The notes under the pieces were generated by a model. It did not search any database and had not been told where the DNA came from. It worked only from the letters and a program-made list of their open reading frames with translations. A program made the position numbers and the translations under genes. From Sindora glabra (lineage: Eukaryota; Streptophyta; Magnoliopsida; Fabales; Fabaceae), in the NCBI GenBank assembly GCA_020226215.1, contig CM035226.1, positions 94,140,895 through 94,204,894 of the forward strand: 64,000 nucleotides of DNA, given 5' to 3'. Each line of letters begins with the position of its first letter. Position 1 is the stretch's first letter. This document shows, piece after piece, positions 10,734-20,340 of this stretch.

Positions 10734-12886
10734 GTGCCCATGACGTTATATGTCATATGAGATATGATCTGGCTTTGACTTCCTGGATTATTTTTCTTTG
10801 TATGAAGCGTTTCTACAAGGGAAAAAAAAACTTTTTCATTGATCATTGAGGCACTCAATACCAATATGTAGCATCAATTTGCGGAAAAGAAGTAAGCATT
10901 TTTACAATTGCTTATAAGTTCTCCCAATTACTTAAATGACACAAACAGGTCCATAGATAGATCTATGTAAGTGTTTTCCTTCAAAACCCGTATTTGTTGT
11001 AAGTCATTAATCATGATTGTTAGCTCAACAACTTTTCTCTGGTCTCTTGTACGTTGAGTTAGACTGAGATTAGTTTGCTAACTTGATTGGATGAAATCTA
11101 CTTGGAAAACACACTTATGAATTTTAATTACTCCAAATATATGCATTGCAATTGCAAATTCTGTTTCAAGTCTCTGTCCTGTCAAGCTATGTGTGTCTTC
11201 ATCTTTTATGTGGAACTTATCCTACTTAATTAGGAAGTTATATGCATGTGTTACTGATGTCTAGTACAGATGTTATATTATCCAAACATAAGTGTGATGA
11301 TCTTCATTACCTAGATTGTCCTGTCCTTATTTGTCAAATTTGCTACCTTATTGCATCAGGGTCTCAATTTAATAAAGTTGAGGATCCAAAAGGGCGTCTA
11401 CAAAGGAGATAGCTTTGGCAACTCATGCCATTGGTAAAGTTTCAATTAACTTATTTGTGTTTCTCACTGACTTTCGATAATTGCTTTAAATTAAATATTT
11501 GTTTTGAATCATTGTGTAGCTTTGTTAGCCTTAAGTGTTGGATGCCTGGATAATACATGAGAAATATTAGAAGAATCTGTCTGTCCTCTAGATGGATCTC
11601 TCCCATCTGGGTTTAATGCCTAAAAAGTATTGTTGGTTCTTGTATCTAATTTTTCCCTTTGCATTTTAGAATTTGAAACTGAGTTTTTCTTATCATTATC
11701 ATTTATGCTAACAGTTGTTGAAGTGCTTAGCTATTATCACTTTTGTTTAGGGGACTGATCAAGAGGAAACTGAGAGATCAGCAGACATGATATGGTGAAT
11801 TATCCATCCTAAATTTGGTTTCGATGACTGTTTCATTTTTCTTGATAGATTTTCTGTAGTTGTAGTAATATAGTCAGTTCAATTGCTGATCAAATTTTGC
11901 TAATAAAATTGAGCACTAGTTTTATATGTTTTATTTAACTTATTTGTGTTTCTCACTGACTTTCGATAATTGCTTTAAATTAAATGTTCGTTTGGAATCA
12001 TTGTGTAGGTTTATTGGCCTTGACTGTTGGATACCTAGACAATACATGAGAAATATTAGAAGAATCTGTCTATCCTCTATATGGATCTCTACCATCTGTA
12101 TCAAATGCCTAAAAAATATCATGAGTTAGTGAGATTATAATGGTATTGTTAGGTCTTGCATCTAATTTTTCCCTTTGCATTTTAGACTTTGAAACTGAGT
12201 TTTTCTTATCATCATCATTTATGCTAACAGTTGCTGAAGTGCTTAGCTATTATCACTTTTGTTTAAGGGACTGATCAAGAGGAAACAAAGAGACCCGCGG
12301 ACATGATGTGATGAATTATCCATCCTAAATTTGGTTTCAATGATTGTTTCATTTTTCTTGATAGATTTTCCAGTGGTTGTAGTTATATAGTCAGTTCAAT
12401 TGCTGAACAACCTCTGCTAATAAAATTGACCACTAGTTTTATATGTTTGTGGTATGGTTTGTCTAATTTTTCTTTTGTGAATTTACTTCATCTGTTTTAA
12501 TTTTTTGGTAGTCACAATCAAACCTTCTGCATTGTTGATAATTGTTATAGTGTCTGCTTGGTCCTTTCTCTTACCATGGATGCCTTAATGCTAAATTCTA
12601 AAGTTCAGCAAAAGTAAGCACAATTTAGTTGTTGTTTCCCTTTTTTAAATTCTTGGAAGGTTTCACTTAATGTTATTCTGATTACTGGTTCTAGTTTGGT
12701 GAGACTAATGGTTTTTTTTTTCTTCTGCTATTGATGTAATCCAATGTCATATCTATCTAGTCTTCTAAACAAGGAAGACTAGTCTGTACCCATTACTATT
12801 GGTGAAGGATTGGCTCTAATATTTAAGATTGGAAGTGTAGTGAAAAGTGCAAGTAGAGTAGCTATGCTCATGTCCAAGAATTGAAT
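10734..12886 (+). pseudogene. IFRD-family (interferon-related developmental regulator) pseudogene
   Basis: Exon remnants in family order on the + strand. 10734-10891: SLIIEALNTNM, stop, HQFAEK, then GT. 11338-11433: FATLLHQ, a small insertion and frameshift, then STKEIALATHAI before gtaaag; its acceptor reads caa instead of cag. 11520-11625: LLALSVGCLDNT, stop, EILEESV. About 11713-11819: LLKCLAIITFV, stop, GTDQEETERSADMIW, stop, IIHPKFG. 12009-12112 and 12230-12339: the same two exons again. 12511-12614: VTIKPSALL and VSAWSFLL. 12800-12860: GLALIFKIGS. IFRD proteins are ARM/HEAT-like; animal members are transcriptional co-regulators and ribosome-binding factors. At least three stops plus frameshifts make it dead. 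Introns are kept, so it arose by DNA duplication rather than retroposition. The C-terminal third is missing. Confidence 0.8.
11447..12422 (+). repeat. 488 bp tandem duplication inside the IFRD pseudogene
   Basis: Copy 1 (11447-11934) and copy 2 (11935-12422) both begin ttaacttatttgtgtttctc and both carry two IFRD exon remnants and the intron between them. Both share the TGA after CLDNT/YLDNT and a stop at the same place before GTDQEE (TAG in one copy, TAA in the other), so the gene was broken before the duplication. Confidence 0.85.
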
Positions 12887-13578
12887 ATGAAGGTCATAAC
12901 TCAAGTTATAGGCACTCGTGACTCAAGATATAATCGTATAAGGTTGCTCTTTTCTTTGCCTATATCACGAAAAGCATGTCCAAGTCTTTATATTTAGGGT
13001 TTAGGAGCTTTCGTTTTGATGTTGGTGCACAATTTTGACTTTAAAGACGGACTTTTTTGTTAGTTGTATAATTAATATTCCCATTGAAATCATAAAATTG
13101 GATGACCTGTAGAGTTTGATAGGAACTATATGTTTCACCATAAAAACACATGTTCTTTTAACTACTTTTGAACGTTTTCTCAATAATATTTCATGAAATT
13201 TGTGCTTTTGTGAAATATTGCATTCCTTACACATGAAGGTCATAACTCAAGTTATAGGCACTCGTGACTCAAGATATAATCGTATAAGGTTGCTCTTTTC
13301 TTTGCCTATTGCACGAAAAGCATGTCCAAGTCTTTATATTTAGGGTTTAGGAGCTTTCGTTTTGATGTTGGTGCACAATTTTGACTTTAAAGACGGACTT
13401 TTTTGTTAGTTGTATAATTAATATTCCCATTGAAGTCATAAAATTGGATGACCTGTAGAGTTTGATAAGAACTATATGTTTCACCATAAAAACACATGTT
13501 CTTTTAACTACTTTTGAACGTTTTCTCAATAATATTTCATGAAATTTGTGCTTTTGTGAAATATTGTATTCCTTACAA
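12887..13578. repeat. near-identical 346 bp tandem pair
   Basis: Copy 1 at 12887-13232 and copy 2 at 13233-13578 both start atgaaggtcataactcaag. I count about six differences over 346 bp (roughly 98% identity), so this is the youngest duplication in the left half. Each copy holds an 78-80 codon open frame on the minus strand (start motif MxxKEYNISQKHKFHEILL), preserved because the copies are recent. I see no sign that it is a gene. The first copy abuts the last IFRD remnant. Confidence 0.88.
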
Positions 13579-15400
13579 ATCATTGTTAAGAGAAGTGTTT
13601 ATTCTTGTCTGCTAGGACTTGCTTATCTTTGCAATATGATGCAGTGTTTTAATCTTTTATCCTACAAATTATTCTGTTACCTCACAAATCGAAGTATATG
13701 AAATAACTAGCATACGAGTCTATAGTTAATGTTTAGAAGTAAAAAAAAGCCAAAATGCCTATTAAAACCTTTGAAGTTTATTTTTTATATCAGTTTGCCA
13801 TTTAAGGGTTGATTATATATTGTGACATAAATTTATTTTTTATTTTCACTTGACACATCATATTATGTGTTCCTTTTGAAGTTTAACTAACTTTCTATTG
13901 TTTACTTTAATTCATTAATTATGGTAGAAGTGAGAATTTATTGGTTAGTTTAGATTTTTTTCTAATGAATTATCATATATGGCTATGTCAAGGCTATTTG
14001 TATTTATTTCTATTGATATCAGCCATTTGAGGGTTGATTACATGTTGAGGCCCAAATTTATTTTTAATTTCCACTTGAGTTATCATATTATTACGTGTTT
14101 CTTTTGAAGTTTAATTAATTTTGTATGGTTTTATTAATTATGGTAGAAATGAGAATCTATTGGTTATTTTAGATTTTTTTTTTTTTTGCAGATGAATTAT
14201 CATATATGGCTGTGTCAAGGCTATCTGTATTTATTTCTATTGATAGCATAGTAGCTTATTAAGTGACTATACTACTTTAAACTTCTTCTAGAAATAACGA
14301 GTATGTAACTTCATATTATTTTTTATGTTAGTTTGTTGAGCAAATTAGCCATTTAAGGGTTGATTTCATATTAAGGCCCAAATTTATTTTTTATTTCCAC
14401 TTGACTCATTATATTAATATATGTTCTTTTTGAAGTTCAATTTGTTTATTTCAATTCATTAATTATGATAAAAGTGAGAATTTATTGGTTATTTTAGAAT
14501 TTTTTTTAAAGATGAATTTATTTCTATTAGTAACATGGTAGCCTCTTAAGTGATTATACTACTTGCTTTAAACTTCTTGCAAAAATAATGGCTATGTAAC
14601 TTAATATTATTAGTATAAAAGGCTAATACCAACAGAAATTGCTCTAAATTTATAGGTATTAAGTTAAAAATTTTATTGATAGAAAAAGTATCTTATGTTT
14701 AATAGGAACTATATGCTTTATTATAAAAACTTATGTCTTTTTACTAGTTTTGAATATTTTTTCAATAATTTTTCATGAAATTCGTGCATTTGTGAAATAA
14801 TTTCTTATAAATCATTGTTGAGATGAGTGTTTATCCTTGTCTATTAGAACTTGCTTATCTTTATAATATGACGTAGTGTTTGACATTCCTTTTTATGAAA
14901 TAACTAGCCTACAAATCATTCTATTATATCACAAAATGAAGTATATGAAATAATTGGCATATGGCTCTATGGTTAATGTTTAGAAGTAAAAGAAAGAAAG
15001 CCAAAATGCCTACTAAAAAACTTTTAAAGTTTATTTTTTATATTAGTTTGTTATAGCAAACTAGCCATTACATATATGGCCTTATAGTTTGTCCAGAATT
15101 ATTTTTTATTTCCACCTAACTCATCATTTTATTACATTACATGTTCCTTTAAATTTAATTAATTTTTTATTGTTTACTTCATTTCATTAATTATGGTCGA
15201 TGTGAGAATTTATTTATAATTTTTTTTAAGATAAATTATCATATATGGCTATGAATACAAGGCTATCAATGTTTATTTTTATTGATAACATGATAGCTTA
15301 TTAAGTGACTATATTACTTGGTACCAATTTTTTATACCATTAAGTTGATAACCTTATTAACAGAAAAAGTATCTTAATAATAATAAACATTAAAGGTCTC
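13579..15400. repeat. degenerate AT-rich tandem and higher-order repeats
   Basis: Blocks such as gccattt(a/g)agggttgatt recur at about 13797, 14022 and 14348, with a weaker one at 15064. The segment gaagtatatgaaata....ggttaatgtttagaagtaaa occurs at about 13691 and 14938 (period about 1.25 kb). The end of the 346 bp unit (aactatatg...cataaaaac) returns in diverged form at 14705. The area is therefore an older, decayed extension of the 346 bp array. No coding potential. Confidence 0.7.
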
Positions 15401-16435
15401 TTGGTGAAAGGTAATCTTGTACTATTTGGTTGTGCTTAGCTATGATAAATGTATTTTGTTGTTATCTTTCTAATTATCCTAATATTTGCCAAGTTTTATG
15501 TGATTTTTATTATCATCTTATGCAATCATTTTAAACTTATGCAGAGATTATTTAAATCACCAAATTCTATTGTGAACATGGTAAGGATTTGATTCAATTT
15601 CTTAAAATATGGATATGATTAATAATAAAAAAAAGAATTGCTACATTGAAATATAGGGGATTGTTAACATCTACCATTTTTTTAGTAAGAAAAATCATAC
15701 CTTTAATAAAGAAATAATAATAATTTAAAATATTTTATAACAAACAATAGGAAAGGAATTTAAGTAATTATAACAAAAAAATTAAAATATTTAACTTAAT
15801 TTTACTTAATCTATCTCATTTTTACAATAAATATATTTATTAAATTAAAAAATTATTAATAGTATTGCTTATTAATATTCTTGCTTCGTTTATTTCTTTT
15901 TAATTATCATTGCAGAAGTTTGTTTGTAATTATCTATCATTTGAAAATCAAGATTAAATTTATTGTCATATTTCAAATATCACTTCTATTATCTAAATAA
16001 ATATTTAACAACTTTACTTAATTAGTTGATTTTTAGCAAAAGATATATTATTGTTAAAATTATAATTAAAAATTTTCTACAGGAAAACAATAAAATCTTA
16101 TTTATCAAAATTTTTTATGTTTATCGATTCTTTATAAAAATATAAATATTATATCTTAAATTAAGCAATGATTCTCAAACATTTATTGTAAGATTTTTCA
16201 TTTAGATTATGATAAGTGTATAAATTCTTCTATTAACTATTAATAACTTTATTTGATAATTATAATAAAGTAAACAATACATATGTCATAGCATGAATAG
16301 AAAGCTTTACAATAAACATATAAAGAGCTTTATCTAACTTTTACATTTTTAAATTTTACTAGTTAAAAGTATGAATATCAAAATATTTTAATAAAAAATG
16401 AATAATTAATTTATTTTTGTAAGCATTAAAGTTTA
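15401..16435. other. AT-rich non-coding DNA
   Basis: Poly-A/T-rich sequence without open frames or repeats that I can recognise. It ends abruptly at the start of the G-rich array near 16436. Confidence 0.55.
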
Positions 16436-19262
16436 AAAGAATAAGTAGGATAGGATAGGGTTTAGAAAGTTAGGGAAGGTAGGGTAAAGGTTATTGTAAG
16501 GTAACATAAAGTAGAATAGTACGTAGAATTTAGAAGAATAGAAAAGTAAGGTTTAGAAAGATAGGGTGCATAGAGTAGCATAAAGTTTAAAAAAGTAACA
16601 ATAAGGTAAAGTAGAGATTTTGTATTTCTTCAAAGTAGTGGTAGGGTAAAGGTTAGGGAAGGTAGGGTAAAGGTTATTGTAAGGTAACATAAAGTAGAAT
16701 AGTATGTGGAATTTAGAAGAATAGAAAAGTAAGGTTTAGAAAGATAGGGTGCATAGAGTAGCATAAAGTTTAAAAAAGTAACAATGAGGTAAAGTACTTC
16801 AGAGTAGTGGTTGCTAGACAAATTTTTTACCCATTATAATGTACTACTCAAGCCTTTATATTTCCTAAGAGTTTTTGTAAGCAACAAAGTTTAAAAGAAT
16901 AAGTAAGGTAGGATAAGGTTTAGAAAGTTAAGGAAGGTAAGGTATGTAGGGTAACATAAGGTAGAATAGTTAATAAGATTTAGAAAAGTAAGGTTGAGTG
17001 GTGTAAAATGAGGTGAGGTAAGGTTCAGAAAGGTTGGATACATAGAGTAGCATAAGGTTTAAAAAAGTAACAATAAGGTAAAGGGTAATGTAGGATAACA
17101 TAAAGAAGGGTAAGGTAGGGTCTGTAAAGTAGCATAAAGTTTAAAAAAGTAATGATAAGGTAGAGGGTAATGTAAGATAACATAAAGAAGGGTAAAGTAA
17201 GTAAAATATGATAGAGTGTATGGCTTAGAAAGTTAAAGCTCAAAGAATAGAGTGAAGTATCTAGCATAGGGTGAAATAGAGTAAGATAAAGGGTAATATA
17301 AGATATCATAGCATAAGATAGAGGATTAGTATTAGCTTTAGGATAGTGGGTAGCACTTAGAAGGTTACTGTAAGGTAGAAAAGTAAGGTTGTGTAGTGTG
17401 TGAAATAAGGCAAGTAGGTAAAATTAGGAGGTAAAGCTTGAGGAGTAGGATAATGGGTAGTATTTAGAATAATAGTATAAGGTAGAAGTAAGATTAGGTC
17501 ATATGATAGGATAAAGGGTAATGTATGGTAATATAAAGAAAGTAGGTAAAATAGGATAGGTTTATTTAGAAGGTAAGGCTTTAAAGGTAAGGTAGTATAG
17601 AGTGAAAATGATAGGATAGAGGGTAGTGTGTAGGGTTTTGAATAGTGGGTAGCATTTAGAAAGATAGTGAAAGGTAGGATTTAAGGGTCAACTAATATAA
17701 GATAACATAGATAGGATAGAGGTAATGTACGATAATATACTAGGTAGGATTTAGAAGGGTAAGGTAGAGGATAGTGTAACATAAGGTAAGTGAAGTAGGG
17801 TAGGATGATATATGGTTAAGTAATATAGGGTCAGACAATGTAAGGTAAGATAGATGGTAATATAAAGTAACATAATGGATAACATTTGGATAACATTTAG
17901 AAAGGTAGTGTAAGGTAGCAAAGTAAAGCTGGGTAATGTGTAAAATAGGGTAAGTCGATAGAATAGGATAAAAGGTAAGATATAAAAAGGAAAGGTTAAG
18001 TGAGTAGGGCAGAGAATAGGGTTAAGTAGTATAGGGTAACATAAGGATAAATGGTAATATAGAGTAACATATTGGTAGGATTTAGAAAGGTAAGGTAGAT
18101 TGTAATGTAACATAAGGTAGGTGGAATAAGGTAGGACGGTGTAGGATTGGGTAAGGCTTAAGGAGAAGGGTGAAGAATAGGGTCAAGTAGTATAAGATAA
18201 CATAGGTAAGTGGAATAGGATAGGATGGTATATGGTTAAGTAATACAAGGTCAGGCAATATAAGGTAACATAAGGTAAGATAGAGGGTAATATAAAATAA
18301 CATAATGGGTAGCATTTAGAAAGGTAGTGTAAAGTAGAAGAGTAAGGTTAGGTAATACGTAAAATAAGGTAAATCGGTAGAATAGGATATAAGGTAAGAT
18401 TTAAAAAGGAAATGTTCAGTGAGTAGGGTGGAGGATAGAGTCAGGTAGTATAAGGTAACATAAGGATAAAGGGTAATATAGAGTAACATACGGATAAGAT
18501 TTAGTAATGTAACATAAGGTAGGTAGAATAAGGTAGGTGTAGGGTTAGGTAAGGTAAGGCTCAAGGAAGAGGGTGTAGAATAGGGTCAAGTCGTATAGGA
18601 TAACATACAGGGTAGGATTTAGAGGAGTAAGATAAAGGGTAGTGTAACATAAGGTAGGGTGATATAGGATAACATAGGTTTAATGCTAAAGGGTATTGTA
18701 AGGTACGTAGCATAGGATAAAGGATGTCTAAATAAGTAAGTGTTAAGTAACATAGTATTGGTGCAATTAGGTAGGATAGAATAGGATAAAAGGTGTCGAA
18801 ATAGGATAGGTGTTGGTTAACATAAGATAGAATGGAATTGGATAGGGTGTTATAAGGTTATATAGGATAGGATCGAAGGTAAAGTGGGGTAATATAAGAT
18901 AGAATAGTGGGTAAAAGGTAGTGTAACATAGGGTAGATAAAATAGGATAGGGTGATATAAGGCAACAAAGGATATAATAAAATATATTAGAAGGGGTAGC
19001 AAAAGAGGTATATAAGATATTAGGTTAGGATTAATGTAGGAAGTAAGATAGAGGATAGTGCAAGGTACATAGCATATGATAAAAGGTGTTGAAATAGTAT
19101 AGGTATTAGGTAACATAAAATAGGTGGAATTGGGTAAGTGGTATAGGGTTACATAAAATAGGATAAAAGGTATAAAATAGGTGGAATAATGTAGAATGGT
19201 ATAAGGTAACATAAGATAGATTTATAAAATAGGTTAAAAGGTAGTGTAGGGTACCATAATGT
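16436..19262. repeat. G-rich, C-poor degenerate short-word array (left arm)
   Basis: About 2.8 kb made almost entirely of words such as gtaaggtag, taggataggg, aacataagg and gtagaatag, with C nearly absent from the + strand. Long minus-strand open frames (TLYLTLCYLT-type repeats) are artefacts of this composition. Longer duplications exist inside it: a block starting tagggaaggtagggtaaagg at 16471 returns at 16654 (period 183 bp). The same word family, reverse-complemented, makes up 24126-29690. Confidence 0.88.
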
Positions 19263-19272
19263 AGGATAAGGT

Positions 19273-19658
19273 AACCTAGTACGAGAGGAACCATTGATTC
19301 ACACAATTGGTCATCGTGCTTGGTTGAAAAATTAATGGCATGAGGTTATTGTGTATTGGATTATAACTGAACGCCTCTAAGTTAGAGTCATAATTCGGTT
19401 AGTCATAATTAAGGTTAGATGTGTGTGCCCGCCACTCACTTGCCAACTAGCAGTGGTTGCCAACTAGCAGTGGGGGCCTCCACCCTAAAGGCACATGTCA
19501 TAGTTGAACCTCATATGACGGACAAGCCATGCAAGATGCCTTGAAGTGCAATTCCTATCAAGTGACGGATAGAATCTCTTGTAAATTACTTAAATATAAT
19601 ATACGTGGTAGTAAGTGCCATTAAAATTCAACTTTAATCGCTTCGATTCATCCCTCCC
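19273..19658 (+). pseudogene. 25S rRNA 3' end, decayed copy 1
   Basis: The segment aacctagtacgagaggaacc followed by attgattcacacaattggtc and actgaacgcctctaagt is the highly conserved 3' terminal region of nuclear large-subunit rRNA. It continues through gcgg-like sequence (atcaagtgacggatagaatc, cttgtaaattacttaaatat) to the gene's end near catccctccc. Only the last ~390 nt of the ~3.4 kb gene are present; upstream is low-complexity array. Most differences I see from the conserved sequence are C-to-T or G-to-A, as expected from decay of methylated rDNA. A stretch near 19617-19622 (gagtggc..ttgctgc region) that copy 2 retains is deleted here. It cannot give functional rRNA. Confidence 0.9.
19440..19474 (+). 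repeat. 17-18 bp direct duplication inside the 25S remnant
   Basis: ttgccaactagcagtgg occurs twice in immediate succession within the diverged 25S sequence, a local replication-slippage duplication. Confidence 0.8.
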
Positions 19659-20050
19659 TAACACCCTAATTAAAAATTCGACTAGAGTGGCATGAGCGCA
19701 AAGACTCATAAAAACGAAGAGCTGGCCCTCCCATCGAGTAATGTAAATTGGCATGCAAGAAAGGAACAGTTAGAGCCATGACTTTGAAGTGCAATTCCTA
19801 TCAAGCGATGGGTAGAATCCTTTGTAAATTACTTAAATATGCATGGTAGTAAGTGGCAAAGTGGCTTTGCTGCTACAATCTGTTAAGATTCAACCTTAAT
19901 CGCTTCGATTCATCCCTCACTAACAACCCAATTAAAAATTTGACTAGAGTGGCGTGAGCGCAAAGACTCATAAAAATGAAGAGCTGGCCCTCCCATTGAG
20001 TAATGCAAATCAGCACGCAAGAAAGGGACAATTAGAGCCATAACTTTAGG
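19659..20050 (+). repeat. 262 bp tandem duplication: 25S terminus plus adjoining spacer
   Basis: The spacer block taaaaattcgactagagtgg at 19671 returns at 19933 (taaaaatttgactagagtgg), giving a 262 bp period. Between them, at about 19782-19919, lies a second copy of the 25S terminal ~135 nt (gaagtgcaattcctatcaag, ggtagaatcctttgtaaatt, agtggctttgctgctacaat). Both spacer copies carry gagcgcaaagactcataaaa and gagctggccctcccat. The duplication unit therefore spans the rRNA/spacer boundary. Confidence 0.88.
19782..19919 (+). pseudogene. 25S rRNA 3' end, decayed copy 2 (terminal ~135 nt)
   Basis: Second copy of the terminal 25S segment, closer to the conserved gene than copy 1 because it keeps the agtggc...ttgctgc stretch deleted there. 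It is bounded by spacer on both sides, so it arose by the 262 bp tandem duplication rather than as a separate rDNA unit. Confidence 0.85.
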
Positions 20051-20340
20051 TTTAGCATAATCAAAGGGTAGGAGCAAGCAAAAGAAACGTCATGAGGCAG
20101 GCATGCCAAGGAAGGGGCCCGATGGCATTCAAGTTATTAGGGTGGCAATGTGCACTTTCAGGCCATTGATTAGAAGTCGTGCCCAAGCCCTCTTGACAAT
20201 TACAAAGCACCTAACGAATAGACTTGTAATTAGACTTGAAAAAGATCGTACACAACACTTACTTAGCAAGATTGGTGCAAGAACCCCAAAGGTAGCTTGC
20301 CCAAGCATTCATGCTATAAGTTGGCCAAGGTGGCACGTGC
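20051..20340 (+). other. 25S-adjacent spacer sequence
   Basis: Unique-looking sequence between the duplicated 25S terminus and the GC-rich array. It holds an 84-codon open frame (20103-20357) with no recognisable product. I interpret it as decayed intergenic spacer. Confidence 0.45.

Noticed and set aside
16630..19306. Several minus-strand open frames of 60-120 codons rich in L, Y, T and P
   Set aside because: They are a by-product of the G-rich, C-poor array, which lacks stop codons in some minus frames. No conserved domain, start context or codon bias.
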